Shown here: positions 41,388 through 51,349 of the stretch, piece after piece
Numbering within the stretch: the stretch's first letter is position 1
How the letters are laid out: each line of letters starts with the position of its first letter
Virus record (IMG/VR): IMGVR_UViG_3300034060_000702
Span: 1-64,000 of that record
Strand: one strand, 5' to 3'
DNA length: 64,000 nucleotides
From: a virus
Program-made: the position numbers and the translations under genes
Notes under the pieces: model-generated
What the model saw: only the letters and a program-made list of their open reading frames with translations
What the model was told of the DNA's origin: nothing
The model's database searches: none

Positions 41388-42554
41388 TTAGAATTTTATT
41401 AAGTATCTCATTGACACACCTTTTTGTCTATTATCAGTAGATACAGTAGCTGTACCTGCTGCAGTTACAACAGTAATTTGTGGTTGTCCAACAACTACAG
41501 GACTAATATTATTATTACCTACAAGAAGACCGGTATTAGTAGTATCGCAACCATAGGGTATTGCATCAATTAAATTTGGAACTGCAAAAGCTAAAACATT
41601 TACTGCTGTATCATATATGTTACCTATTACTGCAAATAGTTTTGGATAAGAAGCTTTTAATTTATAAGAACCATCACATAACAACCAACCTTCTGGAAGT
41701 ACACCATTAGGGAAACCAGCCCAAGAAATAACTGTACCAACAGGTACTAATCCTACACCTGCGCCAACTTCTTCACCAGGAGTCGGAATGTTTGCAGGTA
41801 ATGCATCTAAACCAGCAAGAACATAAGACACTACCACTTCATCAGTTGCAGTTACTTGAGAACCATTACCAGCTAAAGGAGAAACTGTAAATATAAAATA
41901 AGTTGGAAACTCAACATAATATGTAACCAATGCTGCTACAAACTTACTAGGATCATTGCTATTTGAAATTTGCAATATAGTTCTAAGTTTAATAGCGGCT
42001 AACCATCCACCAGCTGTTCCTGAAGGAGCAGTAACATTTGTTCCATAACCAAGCAAACAAGTCTTACTTATGATTATTGTACTAGTTAATAAAAATGTAG
42101 CATCAAGACTTACTGTACCTTGTACAGTACCAGCACCTCTTTTGTATATTAAACTGTTTGCTCCAGGATTTCCTTGTAAACCATTAGTACCTGGAATACC
42201 AGAAGGTCCTGCCATACCTTGTGGTCCTGCAGGTAATCCAATATTCATATTGTAATTTGGGGATGTTCCTGTTATTGTAACAGTACCTGAAGAACCAGGA
42301 GCAAGTGTTGTTACACCACCAATAGCAAGATTAGGTGCAGGTCCAGTAGCTCCCATAGGACCTGTTAATCCTGGATTACCTTTTGGTCCAGCAATACCTG
42401 TAGGACCAACTGCTCCTGTAGGTCCAGGTAATCCGCTTGCACTTCCTGATGGTCCAGCGGGTCCAGCTGGTCCTTGAAATCCACGTGGTCCTCTTGCAAC
42501 AGCTGGAGCTGCGCAAGAACCACCACATGAACTTTGATTACATTTTACACACAT
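41388..42554 (-). CDS. Collagen-like tail fibre with C-terminal phage tail collar domain
   Basis: The N-terminus is Cys-rich (CVKCNQSSCGGSC), followed by Gly-X-Y repeats at about residues 22-75 and 112-140 with a short beta spacer between them. The middle (about 140-265) is a beta domain. Residues about 270-388 match the phage tail-collar pattern: PVGTVISWAGFPNGVLPEGW, LLCDGSYKLKASYPKLFAVIG, a Pro-Asn loop, and a final MRYLIKF strand. Collar domains cap short tail fibres in many phages and often contact receptors. It is the last gene of the fibre block and is followed by an intrinsic terminator. The protein is probably a trimer with a collagen-type triple-helical stalk. Confidence 0.88.
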   Translation of the reverse strand: MCVKCNQSSCGGSCAAPAVARGPRGFQGPAGPAGPSGSASGLPGPTGAVGPTGIAGPKGNPGLTGPMGATGPAPNLAIGGVTTLAPGSSGTVTITGTSPNYNMNIGLPAGPQGMAGPSGIPGTNGLQGNPGANSLIYKRGAGTVQGTVSLDATFLLTSTIIISKTCLLGYGTNVTAPSGTAGGWLAAIKLRTILQISNSNDPSKFVAALVTYYVEFPTYFIFTVSPLAGNGSQVTATDEVVVSYVLAGLDALPANIPTPGEEVGAGVGLVPVGTVISWAGFPNGVLPEGWLLCDGSYKLKASYPKLFAVIGNIYDTAVNVLAFAVPNLIDAIPYGCDTTNTGLLVGNNNISPVVVGQPQITVVTAAGTATVSTDNRQKGVSMRYLIKF

Positions 42555-42564
42555 AATAAATTAT

Positions 42565-45500
42565 TTAAGGACAAGTTAAATTTATACTCAAAGCATTCAA
42601 TGCTTGAACAACTTTATTTTTATAAAAAATTGCAGTTTGTGCGGCAGGTACTTCTGTATCTAAATTAAAAATACCTTGAGAATTTTCTAAAGATAAATTT
42701 GAATTTGCTGTATAAACACCAGTACTTCCAAATGTTGCTAAAGCTAAATCTCTAAAGTCATCAAAAGGAAAACCTAAAACTGTAGTTTTTATTTGAAATA
42801 AAGTTCCTTTAATTTGATAATCTTGAGCAGAAGCAGTAATTAAATTATTTTTAGTTTGAACAATATCTGCAGAATAATCTGGTGCTATTGCATTATTATT
42901 AAAAGGAGGTGCTTGAACTGCAGGTGAACCTGTAGCACCAGGTGCATTATATGGAGTTGACTCATCTTGGAAAACTAAATTTATAACTAAACCTGGTTCT
43001 AAATCTGGGTTTCTTCCATAGTTTCTAAGAGTTCCTAAACACTTAATAAATCTTTCATAATAAGGTTCACCTGTTAAACCACCCATGTCAAAGAATTTTA
43101 CTTTTTCATCATATAACACAGGATCATTATCATAAATTTGAAGCAAACAAAGTTTTAAAGTACTGGTTCTCATTTCATTTAACGCTGTTTCAGAACTACT
43201 CATAGAACCAGAGTTATCAAACCAAATATTTATTTCAGTAGACCTATTTATTTGCGGAGCCTCTACAGTATTGCAATCAGCACATGGTTCTTTAAGAACA
43301 CACACTGGAGAACCATCACAAAAACTTACTTGAGAACCATCTGGACAAGTTAATTGATTTACACCATCCTGAATTGGAATTGCTTTTCCTTTCATACTTT
43401 CAGTACTAAAAATTATGAAAGGTGCTAACTTAGCTGCATCATCAGTAGTATGATCAGGAGCAGATGGTATTGTAGTTCCAGGTGCATAAATAAATTCTTC
43501 TAAAAATTTAGTTTCTGCATCTATTGTAGGATCATTTGCTATGTTCATATCATATATTTCAAAACCTAATGAAACAGCAGCTCCAGTATTAAGACCTATC
43601 ATTTTTATTATATGATCTCCAGCCGGTAATACAAAAGGTATTATACTCCAAACATTAAAATTAAATGTATAATTTGCTTCAAATAATGCATGAAATGGAC
43701 CAGTTCCATCAAGTTGTATATAAGCTCTTGAATTATTATCTCCTGAAAAACCAATATGATAAACTTTTTGAATACCAATAGTTAAACATTTTGTAAATTC
43801 CATATTAAAATCAGAATTTTCAAGGTCGCCTATTTGATTTGGATTACCTACAGTAGGCAGAATTAATGCAGTTGGACCACTCCATTTTGTAGGTTCTAAA
43901 TCAGGTCTTATATTATAAGGAGCATTTGTAGCTGCAGGAATACTTTGAGTAGCTGTATATTTAATATAAGAGTCTGTTATAATATCATAAACTAAAACTT
44001 TTGTTCCATTGGAATAATTTTTTTTCTTATTCCAAACTTTATAAGCCCATCTAGCAATACCTACTGTATTTAATCTATTATACCATACATTACCGGGAGT
44101 TGCAAAATTAACAGTAGATGTTGTTTGCCATGCTGTAATATATGTATTCCAAGTATTAAGTAAAAGATTTAGATTTGTTCCAACAGTTGTAGCAGGTGTA
44201 CCTGTTACAACTCTAAATTGATAATTATTATCAAGAGGCTGCTGATAAAAAAATGTATTTATAGCAAAACTTTGAGTTGGATATAAACGCATTCCAGTAC
44301 CTCCATATGTACCAGGTAAATTACAACCTGGAGATACCACAGTCATTTGTCCATCAAATTCAGGAGCTACACTGCGAAAACATTTTTGTAAAGGAATGTT
44401 CGGAGTATATCCTGGAGAACAACAACAACTAGGTTCTTCAATTATTAAATCTGAACATTCCACTACAGTAATTTTTTCACAAGTTGGAAAGCCATTAATA
44501 CTTGTAAATGTGTAACCTGCTGGACAATCAAATGAAGCTGACACAGTTTCATTTGGTTCATAAACTGGATACTGTAATGGAGGAGTTGCAATAAACCTTT
44601 TAGTTGACCAAATTATATAATTATTTAAACCTGGCACACCTTCTTTGGTTAATAAGGAACCCGTATCAGCTTTACCAAATTTTTGTTTAAAACTTTCAAT
44701 AGATATATCATAAATTTCTGCACCAAACATATCATCGGTTGCACCACCTGCATATCCCCAAAACCAAAGTTGATGATTTCCTGCAGGTAATGCAATAGAA
44801 AAAGTATGCCAATAATCACACTGACCAGTGTTGTTTTGATTTATTTCAAACATAGTGGTAGCCTGTTGTTGTATTTGATCATAATAATCTAACCTGCATC
44901 CATGTTTTCCAGCCATTCCAATAATAAATGTTTTAGCTGTAGTGCAAAGCAAAGTAGTTTTAAATAATGTATCCATTGTTCTACCTTGAGGCCAAAGACC
45001 TACAGAATTAAGCCTGTTATAAAAAGCAAATGTAGGATTCCCACCCCAAACTTTATTTTTTATTCCTTTGTATCCAGCATAATACATTAAACTATTATTA
45101 GGAGAATTTCCATAATCTGTAATATTGCTTTCAAGATTAGCAGTATTTACACTTAACCCTTGACCTGGAATAAGCATTGAAGTATAAAAAGATTCTGTAT
45201 CCCAAAAGATTAATCCTTTTTGTCCTAAATCAATATTTATAGGAGCTTGTGCTAAATCTTCATTTTGACATTCACCTTCACAAATAGTATTTTGATAACT
45301 TCTTTTAGTACATCTTTGTAAAGTTAAATCATAAAAATAACCAGCAGCTTCATCACAATAGCAAACACATTTAATTGGTTTCCATGTTGGAAAGTTTGGA
45401 CTATTTGAAGGTACACCGTTATAAGTTCCATCATGATAATACAAATCTCTATTGTAAGGATCTAATAAGATCCATTTATTTGCTGGTTTTCCAGAAAGGT

Positions 45501-45582
45501 CTATTGCATTATCTCTATAATAGATGTGATGCCAACAAGGATCAATCCAATTATGTCCATCATAAACTTTGTAATCACTCAT
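42565..45582 (-). CDS. 1005-aa adhesin-like tail protein: duplicated beta domain, Cys modules, von Willebrand A domain
   Basis: Residues 789-795 read DNSGSMS, the MIDAS metal site (DxSxS) of von Willebrand A domains, within a strand-helix context (INIWFDNSGS, then helical MRTSTLKLCLLQIYD); the domain runs to near the end. Upstream are two related beta domains (about 115-330 and 420-735). They share YNRLNxVG, LPAGxH, a G(A/F)EIYD strand and a closing (I/F)I(W/F)ST motif. Short Cys-rich modules separate them (CYCDEAAGYFYD, CPAGYTFTSINGFPTC, CCCSPGYTP, CPDGSQVSFCDGSP), resembling EGF-like spacers. There is no signal peptide, as expected for a phage protein. The role as a receptor-binding or virion-surface adhesin is inferred from these modules and from its place between collagen-like fibres. 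Confidence 0.83.
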   Translation of the reverse strand: MSDYKVYDGHNWIDPCWHHIYYRDNAIDLSGKPANKWILLDPYNRDLYYHDGTYNGVPSNSPNFPTWKPIKCVCYCDEAAGYFYDLTLQRCTKRSYQNTICEGECQNEDLAQAPINIDLGQKGLIFWDTESFYTSMLIPGQGLSVNTANLESNITDYGNSPNNSLMYYAGYKGIKNKVWGGNPTFAFYNRLNSVGLWPQGRTMDTLFKTTLLCTTAKTFIIGMAGKHGCRLDYYDQIQQQATTMFEINQNNTGQCDYWHTFSIALPAGNHQLWFWGYAGGATDDMFGAEIYDISIESFKQKFGKADTGSLLTKEGVPGLNNYIIWSTKRFIATPPLQYPVYEPNETVSASFDCPAGYTFTSINGFPTCEKITVVECSDLIIEEPSCCCSPGYTPNIPLQKCFRSVAPEFDGQMTVVSPGCNLPGTYGGTGMRLYPTQSFAINTFFYQQPLDNNYQFRVVTGTPATTVGTNLNLLLNTWNTYITAWQTTSTVNFATPGNVWYNRLNTVGIARWAYKVWNKKKNYSNGTKVLVYDIITDSYIKYTATQSIPAATNAPYNIRPDLEPTKWSGPTALILPTVGNPNQIGDLENSDFNMEFTKCLTIGIQKVYHIGFSGDNNSRAYIQLDGTGPFHALFEANYTFNFNVWSIIPFVLPAGDHIIKMIGLNTGAAVSLGFEIYDMNIANDPTIDAETKFLEEFIYAPGTTIPSAPDHTTDDAAKLAPFIIFSTESMKGKAIPIQDGVNQLTCPDGSQVSFCDGSPVCVLKEPCADCNTVEAPQINRSTEINIWFDNSGSMSSSETALNEMRTSTLKLCLLQIYDNDPVLYDEKVKFFDMGGLTGEPYYERFIKCLGTLRNYGRNPDLEPGLVINLVFQDESTPYNAPGATGSPAVQAPPFNNNAIAPDYSADIVQTKNNLITASAQDYQIKGTLFQIKTTVLGFPFDDFRDLALATFGSTGVYTANSNLSLENSQGIFNLDTEVPAAQTAIFYKNKVVQALNALSINLTCP

Positions 45583-45587
45583 AAAAA

Positions 45588-46253
45588 TTAATCTTTAATC
45601 CAAATATCACCAGCTCTTAATCTATTTGCATTATATGAACCCGGAGGATTTAGAATAGTTGTGTCTACAAAGTTAACAGTAAATCCTGGAACACCAGCAT
45701 AAGTAGCTTGATAAACTGGCTCGGTTGGTTCACCATTTGCACCACCAGCAACAAATTGACTTGTTACTCCACCTACAAATACTGCAACCCCTCTACCATC
45801 TAAACCATTACAACCATTGCTAATATTAGCAGATGATATTTTACCATCAGTAAGTCCATTACGATGGGTAACAATTATACCACCACATTTAAAACTAAGA
45901 TCATTTGGAGTTGGTAATGTAACATCAACATAATCACCAGGATTACCCGCATCACCTGCAGGACCTTTTTCACCAGGTTCTCCTTTTGGTCCATTTAAAC
46001 CATCAACACCATTGATACCATTTGCTCCATCAGCACCGGCTGGACCTTGTACTCCAGGAGGTCCTAATGGTCCAGTTATAGCAAGTCCTTGTGGTCCAGG
46101 TGAACCAGTTAATCCAGAGTTACCAGGAGGTCCTTGAGGGCCTGTTTCACCCATATCTCCTTTATCTCCTTGAATACCTTTCTCTCCTTGATAACCTCTT
46201 GGACCTCTTATTCCTTTAGGAAGCTCTTCGCATGAATCTTTGCAATCACTCAT
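45588..46253 (-). CDS. Short collagen-like fibre with charged Gly-X-Y repeats (221 aa)
   Basis: Residues about 12-112 are nearly continuous Gly-X-Y triplets rich in Pro, Lys, Glu and Asp (for example GEKGIQGDKGDMGETG). This is a charged composition like that of stable triple helices and unlike the neutral repeats of the 549-aa neighbour. Two Cys residues precede it (MSDCKDSCEE), and a roughly 105-residue globular beta domain follows (starting LSFKCGGIIVTHRNG, ending RLRAGDIWIKD). It lies between the 197-aa and 1005-aa genes with gaps of 20 and 5 bases. It is probably a trimeric fibre on the tail or capsid; the C-terminal domain may be the tip. Confidence 0.85.
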   Translation of the reverse strand: MSDCKDSCEELPKGIRGPRGYQGEKGIQGDKGDMGETGPQGPPGNSGLTGSPGPQGLAITGPLGPPGVQGPAGADGANGINGVDGLNGPKGEPGEKGPAGDAGNPGDYVDVTLPTPNDLSFKCGGIIVTHRNGLTDGKISSANISNGCNGLDGRGVAVFVGGVTSQFVAGGANGEPTEPVYQATYAGVPGFTVNFVDTTILNPPGSYNANRLRAGDIWIKD

Positions 46254-46273
46254 AGCATTAGTTTTTTATAAAG

Positions 46274-46867
46274 TTAATAACCAATTTTAATATTTGGTCT
46301 ACGGGTATGTATATCTGCAACTGTATTTGGTAACAATGGATCATCCATATCTCCAGAATAAATTCCTTTATTTGGTTGAGTTGATCCATCTGAACCACCC
46401 GCTGTTGAACTCCAATCATTAGCATTGTTTTCCCAAATCAATATTAAATTTGAAGTTCCATTGTAAACAAAGTTTATATCAAAATTAATTATCCACCATA
46501 GATTATTTGCATATGTACTATATGCAAAATTACTTTTAACATTAGTTAAATCAGTTATAGTCAAGTCTTGTAAACCAATTAAAGGAGTGCTGCCAAAAGA
46601 AGATTGTGCAACATGTCCAATTTTTAATGTTTGATTTGGTAAACTTGTAATTGAACCATAACTTCTATTATAAAATGCAACAAAATTAATAGTTTTAGCA
46701 GCACCCATTTCTGCAGCAGTCCATATAAAAGCAGTTCTTGAGTATCTGTAATTATAATTATTTGGAGCATAATATATTAGCGAAGTACCTGTACCAATTT
46801 GTAAAATTTGTCCTGTAACTGGAGGATCTGTACTTCTATGTCTTAATATTCCTAATTGTGTAATCAT
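46274..46867 (-). CDS. 197-aa beta-sandwich protein resembling a domain of Bacteroidota surface proteins
   Basis: The pattern is that of a jelly-roll repeat common in secreted Bacteroidota adhesins: YRYSRTAFIWTAAEMGAAKT, INFVAFYNRS, LKIGHVAQSSFGSTPLIGLQ, YNGTSNLILIWENN. The conserved parts are a (T)AAE(M/L)G turn, an (I)G-H strand with SSF, and a final 'YNGT-NL' edge strand. It fills nearly the whole protein and there is no stalk. It lies between two collagen-like fibres with gaps of 2 and 20 bases. I infer a receptor- or glycan-binding tip subunit, possibly acquired from a host surface protein. Confidence in the gene is high; the domain identity is from memory of the family pattern. Confidence 0.8.
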   Translation of the reverse strand: MITQLGILRHRSTDPPVTGQILQIGTGTSLIYYAPNNYNYRYSRTAFIWTAAEMGAAKTINFVAFYNRSYGSITSLPNQTLKIGHVAQSSFGSTPLIGLQDLTITDLTNVKSNFAYSTYANNLWWIINFDINFVYNGTSNLILIWENNANDWSSTAGGSDGSTQPNKGIYSGDMDDPLLPNTVADIHTRRPNIKIGY

Positions 46868-46869
46868 AA

Positions 46870-48519
46870 CTATACTTTTAAATCACCACCTACCATAAAG
46901 GCATTTGTACCAAGTCTTACTACAGTGCAAAATGAATATTGAGCTCTTAATCTTCTTTCATTATTAGTAGATAAAATACTAAATTGTGTTCCAAGTACTG
47001 AAGGATTTCCAGTAATTGTTACTTCTCCTATACCTTGTCTTACAACAATCAATGACTGACCTTCTTTAAGTATTTGAGCATCAGCATAAGCTGCAGCTAA
47101 ATTGAGTGTAACATCTGAAGATGAATTTACATAAATTATTCTATTTCTATAACTCGAATTTATAAATGTAGATGTATTAACAGTAATACTTTCTGTAATA
47201 CCAATTGGTTGCCAACTATAACTATATGCATCTGCAAAATAGTTATAATAATTTGCTGCCCAAAAATATACAGCATCTTTATCGGTATCATAAACTTGAT
47301 AACCTACATCAGTATAAGCTAAAGTTAATGCATTTCTTTGTAGAGTAGTTAATCTTGGCATTTCCCAAGGATTACTTAATTGTGCTCCTGGTAAAGGCCA
47401 TACCCCAGAAGCTTTAGGACCATATAAAATATATGTAGCTGTATCTAAGTAAAAATCTCCATTAGCTCCAAAAACATCATTTGGAGTTTCTCCAACAGGT
47501 AAAGCAGCACTTAGTATAGTTTTACCATTAGTACCATTTGTACCAGCAGTACCTGGTGCTCCATTTGCACCATCCATACCATTAAATCCTGGGAATCCTT
47601 GAGATCCAGTTGCTCCAGTTATACCTTGGATTCCTTGAGGACCAGTAGCACCAGTTGGACCAGCAGGTCCAGTCAATCCAATAGGACCTTGAATACCAGT
47701 TGCACCAGTTGCTCCTGTAGCACCAGTGTTTCCTGTTAATCCTGTTGGACCAGTAGCACCTTGAGATCCCGCAGGACCAGTAGCACCTTGAGCACCTGGT
47801 AAACCTTGTGCACCAGTAGCTCCTGTTGCTCCACCTGTACTTAATAAAGCCCATTGTGTACCATTGTTTGTTGGAACAACTCCAGTTACAGGACCATTGT
47901 AAACCCAATAAGAAGCTCCGTTATATAAAGCAGTATCATTAGTTACATATGTTGTACCAGCATTATAGACACCTTTCCATGTTAAACCTCCAGGAGAAAC
48001 TCCAGGATTACCTTGAATACCTGTAGCACCAGTTGACCCTATTGGTCCTTGTAAACCTGTAGCACCTGTTAATCCAATTGGTCCAGTAAGTCCAGTATTT
48101 CCAGTAGGACCTGTTGGTCCAGTAGGTCCGGCAGGACCAACAGGTCCAGTTGCTCCAGCAGGCCCAGTAAGTCCAGTTGGTCCAGCAGAACCTGCGGTTC
48201 CAGTTGCACCTTTTATTGAAGTTCCGGATCCCCAAGCAGTTCCAACTTTTGGTCCATAAATAATATTTGCAGCAGTATCAATATAAAAGTCACCAGCAAC
48301 ACCAATAAAACCAGCTGGAGCTATAGTTCCGTTTAATATTGTATTACCATCTGCTCCTGCAGAACCTACTGTAAATATTTCTTCATATCCAGTAGTTAAA
48401 TACACATAGTATTTACTTTCGAAATAATAAATTACTTCCGGGGATCCTACAGCAGGAACTCCATCGGTATAAGATAATAGTTGTAAACTTTTAGTTTCAG
48501 TTAAAGTTGGTGTAGACAT
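46870..48519 (-). CDS. Collagen-like tail fibre with two Gly-X-Y stalks (549 aa)
   Basis: There are two collagen-like stretches (about residues 103-176 and 229-333) with mainly neutral triplets (GPT, GAT, GLT, GPA). Between them lies a roughly 50-residue module, [20 protein letters not shown] then YNGASYWV, of the chitin-binding/CBM5-12 style often placed between phage collagen repeats. A short beta block occurs both before the first stalk (about 58-102) and after the second (about 334-378), with shared GDFYxDTAxxIxYGPK. A trp-rich segment follows ([11 protein letters not shown]) and then a beta C-terminus. Other reading frames through the Gly-rich DNA are open by compositional bias only. The protein is probably a trimeric adhesive fibre. 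Confidence 0.87.
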   Translation of the reverse strand: MSTPTLTETKSLQLLSYTDGVPAVGSPEVIYYFESKYYVYLTTGYEEIFTVGSAGADGNTILNGTIAPAGFIGVAGDFYIDTAANIIYGPKVGTAWGSGTSIKGATGTAGSAGPTGLTGPAGATGPVGPAGPTGPTGPTGNTGLTGPIGLTGATGLQGPIGSTGATGIQGNPGVSPGGLTWKGVYNAGTTYVTNDTALYNGASYWVYNGPVTGVVPTNNGTQWALLSTGGATGATGAQGLPGAQGATGPAGSQGATGPTGLTGNTGATGATGATGIQGPIGLTGPAGPTGATGPQGIQGITGATGSQGFPGFNGMDGANGAPGTAGTNGTNGKTILSAALPVGETPNDVFGANGDFYLDTATYILYGPKASGVWPLPGAQLSNPWEMPRLTTLQRNALTLAYTDVGYQVYDTDKDAVYFWAANYYNYFADAYSYSWQPIGITESITVNTSTFINSSYRNRIIYVNSSSDVTLNLAAAYADAQILKEGQSLIVVRQGIGEVTITGNPSVLGTQFSILSTNNERRLRAQYSFCTVVRLGTNAFMVGGDLKV

Positions 48520-48529
48520 AATTATATTT

Positions 48530-50122
48530 TTAAGTAGTTACTGGAAATGATACTTCTGCATCGCTTGCATTATAATAGGATATTTTATACGCGCCAAGTG
48601 AATTTTTATATATTTTACATGTATAACTAGCATAAACAAGAGTAGCAGCTGATAAATCAATTGGTACAGCTAAAGTACCTGTGTATATGCAATCAAAGTT
48701 ATTAAATCTAAATATTTTAACAGTACTAGGTGAAGTATTTACCCAAGCCATGGATAAACCTCTATTACTATCTGCAGCATAATTAAAAATACAATTAGAA
48801 ATAGATAGTGAAAATACATTATTTGTAAATGCATTCAATATAGTGTTTGCACTAAAAGTTTGCATTTCATTATTTGTAAAATTTTGATTTGTAGTAATAG
48901 TATTTCCTGTAAAAGTATCAATTACATTATTAGCAAATAAGTTAGCTGTAATAGTGCTAGAACCTACACTATACATTGTATTATTTGTAAATGTTGCATC
49001 TATAGTACAATCTACAAATGTATATTTAATAGTATTAAATTGAAATGTTTTTTTAAAAACATTTCTATTCATTGTAGCAACAGTATTTCCAGTAACTTGT
49101 AAGCTATGTGTATTACCATAAGCACTATTAATTTTATTATTAATACAAGAAGATAAATAAGTATTATTACCAAATGTAAAACCAAAAGTATTATCATAGG
49201 TAGTACTTCTAAATACTACATTTGGTAAATCAAATGCAAAATATAATTTACTTTTTGCAATAAAATTATTATAAACTTCAACTGTACCCAATTGATTAAA
49301 TGTTTTGAATTCAAGAGAACCAAAACCTAAATCAAATACAGAACTATATACACCAGTCGAATCTTTATATCTTTTAAACAATACTGTTCTATGATCATAG
49401 AATGTAGTATTTCCATACTCATCTTGTCTAAATGTAATTCTACCAGTAGTTGCTGTAGCTGTAATAGGTGTTGTATAATTTAACTCATACTTAATTATAT
49501 CTTTTGTATATTCATTTTGAAAAGCAAATGGATTTAATTTAGTTGGTGTTATTGCTTGAACATGTATTGGTTCAATAAGTGAAGTTACAACAACAGGTAC
49601 AACTACAGCTTGTATATTAAGAATTGTAGTACCAGTATAATCAGGTTGTTCATATATTGTAGAAAAGTCTGTAATCTTATACCATTGTCCTGGAACAAAT
49701 GTACCAGCACCCTGCATTGCAACCATTTCAGCATGTGTCTTATTAAGAAGACCGCCAGCTCCACCGGAACCACCGCCTCCTTGAGAAAGAGCATTACTAA
49801 AATAATCTATAACACTAATGAGTGATTCAGTCATTCCATCACCAACAGATAAAATCTCTACACCTCCTGCACTTTTAGCTTCTTCAATGTGTGTATGTTC
49901 ACAAAAATAATCTATGACTTTTTTTAAGCCTACAGATAAGTTATCGCCAGTTTCTAATAATGGTTCATTTAAATGACAACCAGCCTCTAGTCCTGTATAT
50001 ATAACACAATCAGTTGATGTAACATCAACACATGGATTTGGATTAGGACAGTTAACTGTAGGAGCAGAGCATTCTACACATGATACAGTTGATTCGGTTT
50101 GACCGCAGCTTGGACAACTCAT
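48530..50122 (-). CDS. Beta-helix tail fibre/spike candidate with Cys-rich attachment domain (530 aa)
   Basis: The N-terminal 100 residues are Cys-rich (CPSCG, CVEC, CPNPNPC). They contain the block [12 protein letters not shown], then [19 protein letters not shown], related to the 174-aa protein nearby. A Gly-rich linker ([10 protein letters not shown], about 118) leads to a domain starting [20 protein letters not shown]. Residues about 290-470 show regularly spaced short strands with Asn/Thr turns ([29 protein letters not shown]), the ladder pattern of right-handed parallel beta-helices in phage spikes. No catalytic residues could be assigned. I infer that the N-terminus docks to the virion and the beta-helix forms the fibre body. 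Confidence 0.8.
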   Translation of the reverse strand: MSCPSCGQTESTVSCVECSAPTVNCPNPNPCVDVTSTDCVIYTGLEAGCHLNEPLLETGDNLSVGLKKVIDYFCEHTHIEEAKSAGGVEILSVGDGMTESLISVIDYFSNALSQGGGGSGGAGGLLNKTHAEMVAMQGAGTFVPGQWYKITDFSTIYEQPDYTGTTILNIQAVVVPVVVTSLIEPIHVQAITPTKLNPFAFQNEYTKDIIKYELNYTTPITATATTGRITFRQDEYGNTTFYDHRTVLFKRYKDSTGVYSSVFDLGFGSLEFKTFNQLGTVEVYNNFIAKSKLYFAFDLPNVVFRSTTYDNTFGFTFGNNTYLSSCINNKINSAYGNTHSLQVTGNTVATMNRNVFKKTFQFNTIKYTFVDCTIDATFTNNTMYSVGSSTITANLFANNVIDTFTGNTITTNQNFTNNEMQTFSANTILNAFTNNVFSLSISNCIFNYAADSNRGLSMAWVNTSPSTVKIFRFNNFDCIYTGTLAVPIDLSAATLVYASYTCKIYKNSLGAYKISYYNASDAEVSFPVTT

Positions 50123-50127
50123 AATTT

Positions 50128-50793
50128 TTAAATATTTGGGTTTTCAATAAATTCAATAATTAAATCACAACCTGTACAATCAACAGTAAAGCCATTGTTA
50201 AAAATAAAACCAAACATTGTAGTTAATGTAGCTTTAGGTATTGCTGGACTTAATGATTTTAAATAATCTAACATAATTTTAATTCCGCTTTTTCCATTGA
50301 AGGCAGATGCTTCTATTGCTCCACCTGATAAATTAATAGCAGGATCTATTCCTGTTTCATTTAAAAGATATGTAACTTCATTACCAAAAGTTTTTGGACA
50401 ACAAGTTGGAGTTTTATCTAATGTAGGAGTTTTAAATAATGGACTGTATATTAATGTTTCTACTTGTACTGAAATTGATTTATTAACACAACAAGGATAA
50501 AGAGTGTTTGGATTAGCACCAACATCAACTCCCATTTGTTTATCATTAATAACTTTCTTAAAAGAAGATATACCTCCTAAAAAATAAAAACCTGATTCTG
50601 TAACACAATCTGGACAACAAAAGTTTTGTTTACCTGAAACAACAATTCCAGAATATAAAACTTGTTCAAAAGCAGTAGACAAAGATACTCCATCAGTTGC
50701 TCTAGCAAGAGCTCTTTGTAACAGATATACAAGAGGATTAATACATCCTGGTGTAATCTGACATGGATCCGGACAACATTTTAAAGTACTCAT
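50128..50793 (-). CDS. Cys-rich small virion protein (221 aa)
   Basis: The N-terminus begins with paired Cys (LKCCPDPCQITPGC), and further pairs follow (CCPDC, PCCV, TCCP, DCTGC). The motif ESGFYFLGGISSFKKVI and the strands around it suggest a compact beta/alpha fold, with Cys perhaps binding metal or packing tightly. It is three bases downstream of the 174-aa gene and five bases upstream of the beta-helix fibre, so a tail-fibre adaptor or chaperone role is plausible. I do not recognise a named family. Confidence 0.72.
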   Translation of the reverse strand: MSTLKCCPDPCQITPGCINPLVYLLQRALARATDGVSLSTAFEQVLYSGIVVSGKQNFCCPDCVTESGFYFLGGISSFKKVINDKQMGVDVGANPNTLYPCCVNKSISVQVETLIYSPLFKTPTLDKTPTCCPKTFGNEVTYLLNETGIDPAINLSGGAIEASAFNGKSGIKIMLDYLKSLSPAIPKATLTTMFGFIFNNGFTVDCTGCDLIIEFIENPNI

Positions 50794-50796
50794 ATC

Positions 50797-51321
50797 TTAT
50801 CCTTGTAATAATTGATCTATATTCGCTTTCATTTCAGCCATATCTTGTTGCATTTTAACAAGACTTAATGCTTGAGTTTGTATTTGCACTTGTTGTGCAC
50901 AAACTTTAACACCAATTGCTGCAATGTATTCTTTTAATTGCATTGTAGTATTTCCATTAAGTTGGAAACAAGCTGCAATAGCCATTTCACAATCAGGACA
51001 ACCCGCAGTGCTTCCTACAGTAGTTGAAGTAGTACCTGGAGCAGGGTGTGCTAATCCACACACTGTATCCAAAGTTAATTGAAATAATTCAATAAAACTT
51101 TTTGGACTACAACCTTCAGTATCAATACATGCAAAATCATATGATCCAACACTTGTGATTGTAATTAAATTACATACTTTATCAGCAATACCAGCAACAA
51201 CAGTTGATATAGTATCACCAGTACATAAATTTAAAAATGGAATATCTGGACCATTCCAAATAACACACTCACTAGAAGATGTTACACATCCATTTGGTTT
51301 ACCATTTACATTCTTTCCCAT
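50797..51321 (-). CDS. Fibre-attachment-like protein sharing the CVIW/CVIY module (174 aa)
   Basis: Residues about 12-55 read SSSECVIWNGPDIPFLNLC, then TGDTISTVVAGIADKVC. This parallels the N-terminal domain of the 530-aa fibre (Cys-Val-Ile-Trp/Tyr-x-Gly, then T-G-D and a helix ending in Cys). A second Cys pair (CPDC) precedes a helix with NGNTTMQLKEYIAAIGVKVC. The C-terminus is a Gln/Met-rich coiled coil (QIQTQALSLVKMQQDMAEMK) suitable for trimerisation. It probably belongs to the tail-fibre base. The start at 51321 is immediately preceded by an AT-rich leader. Confidence 0.72.
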   Translation of the reverse strand: MGKNVNGKPNGCVTSSSECVIWNGPDIPFLNLCTGDTISTVVAGIADKVCNLITITSVGSYDFACIDTEGCSPKSFIELFQLTLDTVCGLAHPAPGTTSTTVGSTAGCPDCEMAIAACFQLNGNTTMQLKEYIAAIGVKVCAQQVQIQTQALSLVKMQQDMAEMKANIDQLLQG

Positions 51322-51349
51322 AATATATAATATAATAAATTTTTGTCAA

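Noticed and set aside
47580-48200. Short spaced repeats that could suggest a CRISPR array
   Set aside because: The periodicity is nine bases with variable codons, that is Gly-X-Y coding repeats, without constant repeats or unique spacers.
47582-48235. Two minus-strand frames of 108 and 75 aa rich in Cys, Trp and Ser
   Set aside because: They are alternative readings of the Gly-X-Y repeat DNA of the collagen-like fibre; the repeats explain both their length and odd composition.
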